Positions 27,098 to 36,666 are shown, counted from the stretch's first letter. The stretch is DNA of 37,775 nucleotides from Verrucomicrobiota bacterium (GCA_018898455.1 JAHIJO010000147.1:1-37775); one strand, 5' to 3'. Numbers and translations are program-made. Notes: generated by a model not told the origin, from the letters alone.

Positions 27098-28341
27098 GCG
27101 CAGGCCTCCTTTTCCACGTCTACCACAAAGACATCCGACCGCCCGCCATGCGCGGCGTTGAACCCGATCCAGCGGCCGGTGGGATCGGCGGCGGGATGGG
27201 GGTCGTGAAGCTGGCCCCAGAGGCTGTCCCACTCCGTCGTGTGCCGACAGATGGGCTCCAGGCGCGGGGTGTCCGCGTCCCAAAACAGCCACATCAGCAT
27301 GTCCTTGGTGACGTTGCCATCGAGAATGATCGCCTGGCGTTTCGGATCCGCCGAGACGTGTCCGTAGCCGATAGCATCGGGAAAGTCGTGCTCGCGGACA
27401 ATCCGTCCGTTGCGATCCGCCACGCCAACGTACCAACCCCCTTCGGCGCGCCAGCCGTGGTAAAAGACGTACCGGCCGTCGAAGGTCCAGCAGGCGTGGA
27501 CCTGGAAGCGCTGGCGATTGCGCGGGACGATGGGGGTCAGCGCCTTCGTTTCCAAGTTCAGGATCCAGCAGCGATTGGTTTTTCCGTCGTCGCCGCCGCA
27601 CCAGAACTTTGGCGGCAGGTCGCGATCGATGAGAAGCAGCTTGCCGTCCGCGGAACAATGCGGGCAGTGGGCGTTGCCACGGCCCTCGTCGATAAACACG
27701 TCTTCCGCAGGGCCACCCGTCAACGGGACCCTCATGTACCGTGTCCGCATGCCGCCCGAGGCCGCGAAGTGGGCGATGTAGTCGCGCGTCCTCGGAAGTC
27801 CCTTTCGAAGTTCTGGGTGGGCGGGGATCAGCGGCACGATGGCTTCGGTTTCGGCCGGATCGATGCTGATCGCGCCTTCGAGCCAGTCCTCGCCCATGTC
27901 TTCGATCAGCGTGCGCTCATCGAGGGAGTCTAGCTGCACCGACCGCAGAGACCGGCCCTGGATGAATACCGTCCAATGTGTCCGCGGGGCGAGGCAGACG
28001 CGGGTGCCGTCGATCCCGTCGCCGGGGCAGCGGTGCGGGGCGCTGAGCTTGTGGAAATCGGTCCGCGAAACGAGCCCCTGCACCGGCTCGGTGAGCTGGG
28101 TGAGTTCCCCGCTCGCCAAGTGCGCCTTCATGAGCGCGGTCTGCCCCACGCGTCCGGAAACGAACACCATGAACTCGCCATCGGCCGTAAAGGCCGTGTT
28201 GGTGTGGTAGGTCGGCTTTTCGTTGAAGCCGGCGGCGGTCAGCCGCCGCACCTTCCGTTCGGTGACCGGGTCGGAGGCGACGAAAGATTCGTTCCAACAG
28301 TCGCCTTTACGGCGCAACGCGTTGTCTGTTTTTTTCATCAT
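27094..28341 (-). CDS. Oligogalacturonate-lyase-like (PL22/TolB-type) beta-propeller protein
   Basis: VRRLTAAGFNEKPTYHTNTAFTADGEFMVFVSGR..GELTQLTEP..YVFYHGWRAEGGWYVGVADRNGRI..LWGQLHDPHPAADPTGRWIGFNA. Confidence 0.7.
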   Translation of the reverse strand: MMKKTDNALRRKGDCWNESFVASDPVTERKVRRLTAAGFNEKPTYHTNTAFTADGEFMVFVSGRVGQTALMKAHLASGELTQLTEPVQGLVSRTDFHKLSAPHRCPGDGIDGTRVCLAPRTHWTVFIQGRSLRSVQLDSLDERTLIEDMGEDWLEGAISIDPAETEAIVPLIPAHPELRKGLPRTRDYIAHFAASGGMRTRYMRVPLTGGPAEDVFIDEGRGNAHCPHCSADGKLLLIDRDLPPKFWCGGDDGKTNRCWILNLETKALTPIVPRNRQRFQVHACWTFDGRYVFYHGWRAEGGWYVGVADRNGRIVREHDFPDAIGYGHVSADPKRQAIILDGNVTKDMLMWLFWDADTPRLEPICRHTTEWDSLWGQLHDPHPAADPTGRWIGFNAAHGGRSDVFVVDVEKEACA

Positions 28342-28528
28342 GGGTTATTCTCTTAAGGCGGCGTCCTTCTTTGCGTTTCAGTGGTTCGGTAGCCGTTGAT
28401 CGTCAACTCCCCGCGCGCGTACCGCGGCGGCGGTGACCGGGAGTGGCGGCGCTCCGGCCAGCCCGGCGACCAACCGGTCCAGGAGGTCCTGGTCAACCCA
28501 TTCTTCATCTCCCATTCCAATGTTGTTT

Positions 28529-29674
28529 TCACGGGTCCACGCGGACTTCCCGGACGACGATGGCCTTGCGTGGACATCCCGCTACATCGATATGGCGAAA
28601 GATGGTATGCGCCACGAGGAAGCGCCTTGCGTCCAGCGCTTCCATGGATGAATAGCCGCAAGTTGCCGCGCAGTTGTTTTTTGGGTCTGGTTCCACAAGG
28701 GTTCGACGGTTGCCCCATCGTCGGCCGGCTCCGTCGTCAGAAAACATCAGCCACATCCCGGGTCGGCCGAATGAGATCACCGACACGCCACAGCCCAGGG
28801 TTAAAATATTCGGGAATACGCCAACCTCGGCGATCTGCTCCGGAGCGGACCAGGTGCGCCCGTCATCGCCACTGCGGGCCAGGTGGAGCGGTTCATCCTT
28901 CTCCTCCCTGCACGTGGTTCGCAATGTGCACAGCAGTTCGCCGTTGGGCGCATAGGCCAGAAACGGCTCGGCATACGTGATCTGCCGGTCATACGCGACG
29001 ATGCTCCGGAGCTGCCAGGAATGTCCGCGGTCGGTGCTTTGAAGAATCATCGTCCCGCGGCGCGTCGGGGTTGAGCCATCCGGCATGCGGACCGGGGTAC
29101 GAAAATCGGCCACGATGATCGCTCCGTCGCGTGCCAGGATGGGCTTGGATTCCAGAAAGAACGTAGACACATTTCCACCGCGTTCCCACACCAGCGCTTG
29201 CGGAACGTCCAGGATGCCCTTCTCGCTTATCCACTTTCGGCGTTTCGGCAACCATCTGACTAGTGGGATATAACGATCCTCTTCTTCCAGCGATGCCAGG
29301 TCATACAGATTGCTGTCGCAGTAACACCACAACGAACCGATCGGCTGGGTCGAACGGAGGCGATTCAACGGGATCACTCCCCTGCCGACACTCGTGAAAC
29401 ACTCGCCATCATTAAGGTGCATCATGAACGTCGGATGAAGCCCCAGTTCTGGGCAAGGCGGCTGAAGGGAGTGCCATGAACGGCCCTCGTCGCGGGACAC
29501 GAACAACGGCGCCGTCTTGCCATAGGTCTCCTCGGTGTCGTGGTCAACATGGTGCGTAAGGGCCAGGGCTCCATCCGGCATCCGGAACAGGTAGGGAAAA
29601 TTCCAAAAGCCCCACCGTGTTTCACACGGAGGTGCCATGGATACAAGTGTACTGGCGCCAATCTCGATGTTCAT
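28529..29674 (-). CDS. BNR-repeat sialidase/neuraminidase-family protein
   Basis: Three Asp-box-like motifs: SRDEGRSW, STDRGHSW, SGDDGRTW. Confidence 0.75.
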   Translation of the reverse strand: MNIEIGASTLVSMAPPCETRWGFWNFPYLFRMPDGALALTHHVDHDTEETYGKTAPLFVSRDEGRSWHSLQPPCPELGLHPTFMMHLNDGECFTSVGRGVIPLNRLRSTQPIGSLWCYCDSNLYDLASLEEEDRYIPLVRWLPKRRKWISEKGILDVPQALVWERGGNVSTFFLESKPILARDGAIIVADFRTPVRMPDGSTPTRRGTMILQSTDRGHSWQLRSIVAYDRQITYAEPFLAYAPNGELLCTLRTTCREEKDEPLHLARSGDDGRTWSAPEQIAEVGVFPNILTLGCGVSVISFGRPGMWLMFSDDGAGRRWGNRRTLVEPDPKNNCAATCGYSSMEALDARRFLVAHTIFRHIDVAGCPRKAIVVREVRVDP

Positions 29675-29821
29675 CGGCCGACTCCCCTTGAAAACAGCAG
29701 GCGTCCAGCCAGAGGCTGGTCCGTCGCTGGCGGAAAAGCCTAGTCTACCTTCATCAGTATGTGGGTAGAGCCCGGCTTAATTCCGGGCTATGGGCTTATT
29801 TTCAATCCATTTCTGCCAAAG

Positions 29822-29886
29822 GCGGATCTGCTATGGCATGAATTTCCGTTCCCTGTCTGGGATGGGTTCCACCCCGGCAGATCCGC
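29822..29886. repeat. Inverted repeat with perfect 10-bp arms
   Basis: GCGGATCTGC (29822-29831) and GCAGATCCGC (29877-29886), just 3' of the GH42 gene ending at 29908. Confidence 0.8.
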
Positions 29887-29907
29887 TTGCCTGTTGCGGA
29901 TCAATCA

Positions 29908-31980
29908 TCAGTCGCACACAATAATCCCGACATCATAAGCCCCCAGGTTCATTTCACCGGTCAAGGGCGTTCCGTTCAATAGATCGCGGGCACCCGGCGG
30001 CAGTGCGACCCGGGCCGCCGTGGCCCCGTGATTCAGAATGAAATAGAGCCGCCGCAAGTTTTGTTCGGCCGGAACGATTTCGACGCGATCGCTTTCCGCG
30101 CGGGGGACCGCCGCCGGCCGTCCCAGCAGCCATTCCATCAGCCGTTCGTTCAACTTCGCTTCCATGGACGCGGCCACATAAACCGCCCGACCGGACCCGA
30201 AGCGCCGGCACGTCACGGCGGGCGCCCCGCCCGCCGGCGATCCCTCGGCAAACCGGGCCAGCACCTCCACCTCCACGCCTTCGACTTCCAAATGATCGCA
30301 CCAGGTATCGGCCGCATAGCGGCCGGCCAGGGGACCCTCCGCCGCCACGACCGGGACCGTCCCCGCGCATTGGAGGTGATTCCACGCCGAGGCGTCTTCA
30401 CCCAAACGCTCCTTGGGCGGCGCGGCCACGCCGCTCAAGTTGCTCCATTCCACGCGGCGCACACCGAAGACCTCGGTCAGTTGCCACGGCACCGGTTCAG
30501 CAGGGGCCACATGGTCCCGGTTAAGACTTGCGGTGCAGATCGTGACCACCAGGATACCCCCTTGCTCGACAAACCGGCGCAGGCGCTCTGCCCAGGCCGG
30601 ATCCATGAGCCGCAAGGCGGGCGCCACCAGTAAACGGTAACGGCCCGGGTCCGGCGGCTCGAAGACAACGTCGGCGCCGACACCCAGGCGCTGAAGCGCC
30701 GTAAAACATGCTTCGGCCTGATTGCGATAGTTGATCCGCGAATTAGAATGGTTGAGATGGAACGATTGGCAGGTATCATAATCCACGAGAATCGCCGCAT
30801 CGCGCCGGCGGGTGATACCGGTCAGGTTCTCCCCCAACCGCCGGATTTCGGCTCCGGTGCGGGCAATGATTTCGTAGCGCGCATTGAGCCGGCCATCGTG
30901 ATCGAGAATCCCGCGCCAGTACTGCTCGCCGCCAAACCGGCACGTGCGCCAGCGAAAATACAGGATCATCTCGGCGCCGTGGGCAATGGATTGCCAGGTC
31001 CAGAGCCGGATGCGGCGCGGATCGTCGGCCGCCATCCCGAATGGCCCGCCGCTCTGCTGTTCGAGCATCCAATACGGTTTTTGCTTGTAGGCACGCGCCA
31101 TAGTGTGCAGGAATCCCATGGTTGCGGGTTCGGGGTTTACGGCAAACTGTTGCGGATAGCAGTCCCAGCCGGCCACGTCCATCGGCTGGAAGAGCGCTTG
31201 TTCATCGAGCCCGGACCAGCCCGAGGCCATATGACAAACATTGGTGGTGATCGGAGTGCGCACACCCGTGGCGCGCAGGGTTTCGGCCTGCAGACGCAGA
31301 TAAGCTGCGTTGCTTGCGGAAAAAAACCGCTGGGAATCGAGGATCAGGCCGGGGCTATGCAGGTCCTGCCCGATGCGCGGAATGGGGATATCCTGATAAT
31401 CGCGGAAAAGACCCCCGCCGAATATCGTCCCCAGGCGTTCATTCACGGCATTGATCGAGCCGTATTTTCCACGCATCCAGTCGCGGAACTTCTGATGGCA
31501 GATATCGCAATAGCATCGGGTCCCATACATGCCGACTTCATTGTCTATCTGGAATCCAATCACCGCCGGATGTCCGGCAAAATGCCCGCCCAGAGCGCCG
31601 GCGATGCGGCCGGAGCGCTCGATAAACCGGGGATGATTGACACAGCACATGCTCCGGCCGCCAAACTGCCAACGAAGCCCGCTCTCATAGACCTGCCGGC
31701 AATCCCGCGCCGGGTCGTCGGCATTCACCAGCCAGGCCGGCGGACCGGCGGTCGAGGTGCCAAGCAATACGGATATCCCTTCCTGTTGCAGAATTCCGAT
31801 GGCCCGATCGAGCCAGTCAAAATCGAACCGATCCTCTTCCGGCTCCATTTTGGCCCAGGCAAATTCGCCCAGGCGTACCACGTTGAAGCCCGCTTCGCGC
31901 ATCAGGCGCGCATCCGTCGCCCAGCGCTCCTCCGGCCAATGCTCCGGATAATATATCGCTCCATACCACATATTTTTCAT
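29908..31980 (-). CDS. GH42 beta-galactosidase (canonical active-site motifs)
   Basis: MKNMWYGAIYYPEHWPEERWATDARLMREAGFNVVRLGEFAWAKMEPEEDRFDFDWLD; VIGFQIDNEVG; PYWMLEQQSGG. ATGA overlap with the upstream gene. Confidence 0.93.
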   Translation of the reverse strand: MKNMWYGAIYYPEHWPEERWATDARLMREAGFNVVRLGEFAWAKMEPEEDRFDFDWLDRAIGILQQEGISVLLGTSTAGPPAWLVNADDPARDCRQVYESGLRWQFGGRSMCCVNHPRFIERSGRIAGALGGHFAGHPAVIGFQIDNEVGMYGTRCYCDICHQKFRDWMRGKYGSINAVNERLGTIFGGGLFRDYQDIPIPRIGQDLHSPGLILDSQRFFSASNAAYLRLQAETLRATGVRTPITTNVCHMASGWSGLDEQALFQPMDVAGWDCYPQQFAVNPEPATMGFLHTMARAYKQKPYWMLEQQSGGPFGMAADDPRRIRLWTWQSIAHGAEMILYFRWRTCRFGGEQYWRGILDHDGRLNARYEIIARTGAEIRRLGENLTGITRRRDAAILVDYDTCQSFHLNHSNSRINYRNQAEACFTALQRLGVGADVVFEPPDPGRYRLLVAPALRLMDPAWAERLRRFVEQGGILVVTICTASLNRDHVAPAEPVPWQLTEVFGVRRVEWSNLSGVAAPPKERLGEDASAWNHLQCAGTVPVVAAEGPLAGRYAADTWCDHLEVEGVEVEVLARFAEGSPAGGAPAVTCRRFGSGRAVYVAASMEAKLNERLMEWLLGRPAAVPRAESDRVEIVPAEQNLRRLYFILNHGATAARVALPPGARDLLNGTPLTGEMNLGAYDVGIIVCD

Positions 31981-33221
31981 ATTCCTGCCGATGCCTGTTT
32001 CCATGCCTCAATCATGGTTTGCACGTTCTGCCAAGGCGTATCCGGGAACAGCGCATCCACCGGCGACAGGATAAACCCGCCGGCGCGCCCATAAACAGAC
32101 AACGCCGCGCGTACTGCCGCGCTAATTTCCTGCGGCGAGCCCTTGCTCAAGGTGATACTGCTGTTAATACCTCCCGCGACCGCCATGCGGCCTCCAAATT
32201 GACAGTTGGCTTCGACCAGATTCACGTGATCTTGAATCGGGTCCGCATAATACAGCAGATCTACACCGGCTTCCATCAGATCTTTTCCCAGCGTCATGAC
32301 GCCGGTGGTCATGACATAAGCGAACAACTTGCCCCGCGCATGCGCCATGGCCGCCAGTTCGGCGATGTGCGGCTTGAGATATTGCCTGAAAATGGCGGGT
32401 GACCAGAAATCGGTCGAACTATACCAGCCCCGCTGACAAACCATGTCAACGCCGGCATCCAGGGCCAGGGCCGTCCGGGCCTTGTCAGTTTCGTGAATCG
32501 TCCGCAGCAGGGCATGAAAAGCCCCGGGGTGATCCATGCAAAGCATCACGGCCCCCTCGGCGCCGGCAAACCATACGGCGGCGTCCATGCCGAACGCGCC
32601 CCACGCCTGCACCATCACCCCCCGCTTATCCGCAAACGCCTTCACTTCGGCAATGCGCTGTTGAACTCGAACGCATTGTTCGGCGTTCGGGGGCCGGTAA
32701 ACCCATTGGATTTTCTCAACGTCTTCCGGCGCGGCGACCAGGTGATGAACCGCGCGGGGAATATTGAAATCCTCTATAAGGGGCACATGCCGGGGCTGAT
32801 CCACCCACCCCGCACCGGGATCCTCACCCGTACGCCGCACGGAGTGACGAAGCGCACCCGCGGGCGTCTGATATTCCCGCGTCATGACGGGATACTGCGG
32901 ATCCTCCTTTCCAACGGGACTCTCCGAGTCCTTCCAAGTCACCTCCGGTGCCTGGCTCCAGGGGATGCTGACATCGAGCACATCGTCCACGCCCAGCGCG
33001 AGCCAGGCATCCACCCGTTTGAAGTCCTGCGCAACATCCCACGCCTGCGGCAGGGCGTGGAGGTGTTCCAGTCGGCCCGAATACCAGTGGGCAACCGGCT
33101 TTCCGGATTCCTGCCACTGCCAGCAGGGAGCCGGCTCAAAGCCGAACACCCAGGAATACAGCGGCGTATGATCCGGCGTTTCACGGCGGATGGTCGCCAA
33201 CAGTCGTTCACGTGATGTCAT
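31977..33221 (-). CDS. URO-D-like protein 3
   Basis: MTSRERLLATIRRETPDHTPLYSWVFG..WFAGAEGAVMLCMDHPGAFHALLRTIHETDKARTALALDAGVDMVCQRGWYSSTDFWSPAIFRQYLKPHIAEL. Confidence 0.82.
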   Translation of the reverse strand: MTSRERLLATIRRETPDHTPLYSWVFGFEPAPCWQWQESGKPVAHWYSGRLEHLHALPQAWDVAQDFKRVDAWLALGVDDVLDVSIPWSQAPEVTWKDSESPVGKEDPQYPVMTREYQTPAGALRHSVRRTGEDPGAGWVDQPRHVPLIEDFNIPRAVHHLVAAPEDVEKIQWVYRPPNAEQCVRVQQRIAEVKAFADKRGVMVQAWGAFGMDAAVWFAGAEGAVMLCMDHPGAFHALLRTIHETDKARTALALDAGVDMVCQRGWYSSTDFWSPAIFRQYLKPHIAELAAMAHARGKLFAYVMTTGVMTLGKDLMEAGVDLLYYADPIQDHVNLVEANCQFGGRMAVAGGINSSITLSKGSPQEISAAVRAALSVYGRAGGFILSPVDALFPDTPWQNVQTMIEAWKQASAGI

Positions 33222-33284
33222 AACACATCCTTTATTGCGGGATGCTGAATCCGAGAAATACCCGGTCAACCTCAGCAGCCGTTC

Positions 33285-33328
33285 GTAAATATAGTTTTAC
33301 TTGTAATTTACACCAGTACTATATACTG
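33285..33328. promoter_or_regulatory. Cluster of three inverted repeats between divergent URO-D-like and XRE/cupin genes (candidate operator)
   Basis: GTAAA-N6-TTTAC (33285-33300), TGTAA-t-TTACA (33302-33312), CAGTA-N5-TACTG (33314-33328). Confidence 0.5.
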
Positions 33329-33483
33329 TACGGTTGTTCTTTATCAAGTAATATATGTTATTTATTTTTGATCGTTGACTCCCAAGCCATCAATGGATAT
33401 TTTCATATTGTTCGATGGATTACCCGGGCGGGCGGCTGCCCATCCTTGTTTGATTCTTTCAGCCAACATTAAAGGAATATAGC

Positions 33484-34059
33484 ATGATCCGAGCTTCACC
33501 CAACACAGATCAGCTCGACATAGCCCAGCGGCTTCATCACCTGCGCCAGCGCTGTCACCTGTCCATGCGCCAGTTGGCGGCCAAAGCGGACGTTGCCGCC
33601 AGCTACATCTCGGGCGTGGAAGCCGGCCGGATCTCACCCACGATCGCCACCCTGCGCAAGATGTTGAACGCCCTGGGCGCCGATATCGGGGATTTTTTTT
33701 CAAAGCAAAAGGCAACGACAACGGGACATGTGTTTCGCCGTGAAACCATGCGCACCATCAGCGACCGCAAACGTTTCTACACAATGATTCTCCCCTCGCG
33801 GCCCGACATCCGCTTATTGATGCTGGACGAGGAATGCAAACCCGGGGAACATCCCCAGTATGAGACCATGCCCGGCGACTTTGCCGGCTATGTGGTTCAG
33901 GGTGAAATCCTGCTGGAGATTAAAGGCCGCAAACCGGTCAACCTTCGATCGGGCGACGCCTTTTACGCGCCGGCCCGTACCAAGGTGCGCGGCCGGGCAT
34001 TGCGCCGCGAACCGGCGCGCCTGATCACCGTCCAGATGCTGCCGTCGGAATCAGGCTGA
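33484..34059 (+). CDS. XRE-family transcriptional regulator with C-terminal cupin domain
   Basis: LHHLRQRCHLSMRQLAAKADVAASYISGVEAGRISPTIATLRKMLNALG (HTH), then a cupin-like GEHPQYETMPGDFAGYVVQGEILLEIKGRKPVNLRSGDAFYAPA. Confidence 0.93.
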   Translation: MIRASPNTDQLDIAQRLHHLRQRCHLSMRQLAAKADVAASYISGVEAGRISPTIATLRKMLNALGADIGDFFSKQKATTTGHVFRRETMRTISDRKRFYTMILPSRPDIRLLMLDEECKPGEHPQYETMPGDFAGYVVQGEILLEIKGRKPVNLRSGDAFYAPARTKVRGRALRREPARLITVQMLPSESG

Positions 34060-34250
34060 AAACACTCACGGAAATTTTACCTAGCCATAGAAACCCTTGC
34101 AGTTCTCTCCCGACCTCTCGGAGAGTCGGGATCGAATCGCCGCTCCACCTGCCCCCAGTGCTACCAGCTTTGATGGCGGGTCGAATCGGTGTAGATGCCG
34201 TTCGATAGAACGGCAAAATCACCTCGGTCAAGAAACGCGACGGGTCTAAT

Positions 34251-35684
34251 TTATACCCAAAGTTCGTTCAGCACTCTGAGGGTTTCCTCCACCAGCGCCT
34301 GTCCGCCGTCCGGACCGACTATATTGTCATACACGCTGCCGCCATAACCTTTGCCGGCTACCGCGCGCTCGGTCGGCAGGTATGTGCCTCCGCCGGCAAG
34401 CTGGACTAAGAAAGTCTGTGCTGCGGGACTGCGCGCCTTAATACGTATTCCATAATCCAAAAACAGCTCAAACCGGTTGGTCGCGAATGCCGCCTCACCC
34501 AGCCGCAAAACATGCAATTCCATCCTGTCTTTCGGATATGTTTTTTGAAGTTCATAGCGCGCCAGAGTGTCTTTACACCGCCCGATGCTGCTATACATTA
34601 TATTTTTGGTCTGATTGGCGGATTCTTCGGCCTCAAGTTTTGCCAAATCTTCCCTGACGGCGGCTGCCTCGGCATCGGTAATAAGCCGCTTCGGCAGGTC
34701 AATATCTTTCACAATATGAGTTAATGAAAGCACGGACTGGATGTCTTTGCCGACCAGAGGCAGGACGTCGTCCACGGCGTTCGCCACCCGCCGGCCGATT
34801 TCCTGCCGCATATCAAGTCCCCGTAAATCCAGCATCCGCTGTTCGGCGGATTTATTCCAAAGCAAATGCGGCGACTGATCGCCCGCCGTCGAACATTGGG
34901 GCAGAATGAAGATGTTTTTGCCGTGCCGTTTCCGAATTTCACTTCTTATCTCGTGCCAGAAATCAGCGGACACATAAACATCGCCTTCCGTTTCCTGCGA
35001 GGGACAGGCCAGATTGATGATTATACCGGTCAGTTGCCGGCTTTGATTCCAAGTGAACATTAGATCAACATAATGATCCTCATAACCCTCGATATGACTG
35101 AACTTCGGGTCATTAGTGTTGCCGTACATTTTTGTGAAACCATCAGTGAATTTGCCCGTTGTCTGCGCATTCGTTCTGGCGCCAATGTCGTCAAAATAGG
35201 TTGCGCGCCGGTTATGGCCTACGACCGCCGTTCCCAATCCCCAGCTTATTCCTCCCGGCTTGCGTCCGTTCCATGCTTCCGCCACTGCTTCCGCCACCCG
35301 GCCCACGAACAGTTCCGCATATTCCTCCGGCGTCATAACCCCGGCCGGCACCGGCGGATAAAATATATTGTTGATAATTTGGGGAGCGGTGTGCGTATGG
35401 GTGCCGTTCATGATGATTATTTTTAAATCAATTTCAGGAACTTCGGCCCGTACTGCGGCGCGGCAGCGGTCGTAAATCGCGGAAGGCACATAAGGCGCGT
35501 CACATGAGACGAAAATAACTGAATCATTTCCAGCGGACAAAACCAGCGCGCTTACCGTGAGAGGATCCTTCACGCCTTTTGATATCCGCATATGGAATTG
35601 CCCTTGCAGATTCACCGGCCGGTCAGGGGTTACATCTTTGCTTGCCCAGCCGATTTGAACATTGCCGTTATCATGGGTGGTCAT
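34251..35684 (-). CDS. Neutral/alkaline non-lysosomal ceramidase-like protein
   Basis: MTTHDNGNVQIGWASKDVTPDRPVNLQGQ, IIIMNGTHTHTAPQ, ILPQCSTAGDQSPHLLW. Confidence 0.75.
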   Translation of the reverse strand: MTTHDNGNVQIGWASKDVTPDRPVNLQGQFHMRISKGVKDPLTVSALVLSAGNDSVIFVSCDAPYVPSAIYDRCRAAVRAEVPEIDLKIIIMNGTHTHTAPQIINNIFYPPVPAGVMTPEEYAELFVGRVAEAVAEAWNGRKPGGISWGLGTAVVGHNRRATYFDDIGARTNAQTTGKFTDGFTKMYGNTNDPKFSHIEGYEDHYVDLMFTWNQSRQLTGIIINLACPSQETEGDVYVSADFWHEIRSEIRKRHGKNIFILPQCSTAGDQSPHLLWNKSAEQRMLDLRGLDMRQEIGRRVANAVDDVLPLVGKDIQSVLSLTHIVKDIDLPKRLITDAEAAAVREDLAKLEAEESANQTKNIMYSSIGRCKDTLARYELQKTYPKDRMELHVLRLGEAAFATNRFELFLDYGIRIKARSPAAQTFLVQLAGGGTYLPTERAVAGKGYGGSVYDNIVGPDGGQALVEETLRVLNELWV

Positions 35685-35737
35685 TTGGTTTCTTTTACCT
35701 CCATTTTGAGATCGCGAAGCCATGCGTCGCGGAAGAC

Positions 35738-35762
35738 AAAGCGGGAGCTTGGCTCCCGCTTT
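35738..35762 (-). terminator. Rho-independent-like terminator hairpin
   Basis: AAAGCGGGAGC-ttg-GCTCCCGCTTT, perfect 11-bp stem, downstream of the minus-strand gene ending at 35825. Confidence 0.75.
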
Positions 35763-35824
35763 CCATATCCCGATTCCGGCCCTCCTTAAGAGCGCTGCAG
35801 ACAGGCGGTCGCGTCTGAAATCTG

Positions 35825-36652
35825 CTATGCCTCGATTTCATCCATCAACTGGTGCAGGTAAGCCGCCGCACGACGCGTAGCTTCATCCGGAGGATATTGG
35901 TTGCCTTCGTATTCAATATTGATATAGCCAGTATATCCCGCTCGTTTCATAGCAGCAAGGCAACTGCGCTGATCCACGATCCCCTCGCCAATCAGGGCGC
36001 CGCGATAACGGCGGCCATCCACGCCCGGCATACCTTCCGGTGCGGCCACAACATCCCAATCTTTGAAATGGGCGTGGACGACATGCGCCGTGCACTTCCT
36101 GAAAGACTCGGCGGGGTCCTCGCCGCCGGTCAGCACGTTGCCGTTATCGAACGTGAGTTTGAGACCGGGCACTTCCCGGATGGCTTCCAAGACTTCGCTG
36201 GAAACGACGAACGGACTTGCCGCTCCGGGAAAGTTTTCAATCGTGATCGTGATCCCGGCTTTCCGGGCCAAAGGCATGGCCTCCTGGAGTCCGGCAATGA
36301 ACTGGCGCCGGCTGACCTCGCGCGACACCCCGCCCTTGCCGGGCGTGACGATCATGATCTTATCCGTGCCTAGAACCAGGGCGGCATCTAATCCGGTTTT
36401 TACCGCATCCAAGCCGGCGCACCGGCCCGCGGTATTCGCCTGATTCAGATCCGCACCAAAGGTATGACACACCGTTTTCAGTCCGTGATCGTCCAGCAGA
36501 CGCCGGATTTCGCGGGAGTCGCGTCCATAGGTTGAGACCATATCAACGCCTTCCAAATCCAATTCCCGCGCCAGCTTGCACATGCCGGCCAGATCAAATT
36601 CAGACGCCTTCACGTCCCGGGACATCGTATACGACATCATCGCCAGTTTCAT
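35825..36652 (-). CDS. Sugar phosphate isomerase/epimerase (xylose-isomerase-like TIM barrel)
   Basis: MKLAMMSYTMSRDVKASEFDLAGMCKLARELDLEGVDMV..ITIENFPG..LKLTFDNGNVL..VHAHFKDWDV..GYTGYINIEYEG. Confidence 0.9.
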   Translation of the reverse strand: MKLAMMSYTMSRDVKASEFDLAGMCKLARELDLEGVDMVSTYGRDSREIRRLLDDHGLKTVCHTFGADLNQANTAGRCAGLDAVKTGLDAALVLGTDKIMIVTPGKGGVSREVSRRQFIAGLQEAMPLARKAGITITIENFPGAASPFVVSSEVLEAIREVPGLKLTFDNGNVLTGGEDPAESFRKCTAHVVHAHFKDWDVVAAPEGMPGVDGRRYRGALIGEGIVDQRSCLAAMKRAGYTGYINIEYEGNQYPPDEATRRAAAYLHQLMDEIEA

Positions 36653-36666
36653 TTAGCCTCCCTTGT

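Noticed and set aside
27098-27658. N-terminal extension of URO-D 2 in the ORF track
   Set aside because: The extension lies in another frame over the PL22-like gene and has biased composition; the MTTRF start at 27097 with an ATGA overlap is far more plausible.
30748-32094. Plus-strand 448-aa ORF antisense to GH42
   Set aside because: Shadow ORF; the minus-strand GH42 has canonical active-site motifs.
34115-34150. tRNA-like T-arm string (gagtcgggatcgaatcgccgctcc) downstream of the regulator
   Set aside because: No complete cloverleaf with acceptor and anticodon stems could be assembled on either strand.
34196-34215. Perfect hairpin TGCCGTTC-gata-GAACGGCA after the XRE/cupin gene, considered as its terminator
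   Set aside because: It lies ~137 bp past the stop and is followed by A-rich rather than T-rich sequence on the plus strand, so terminator function is not supported.
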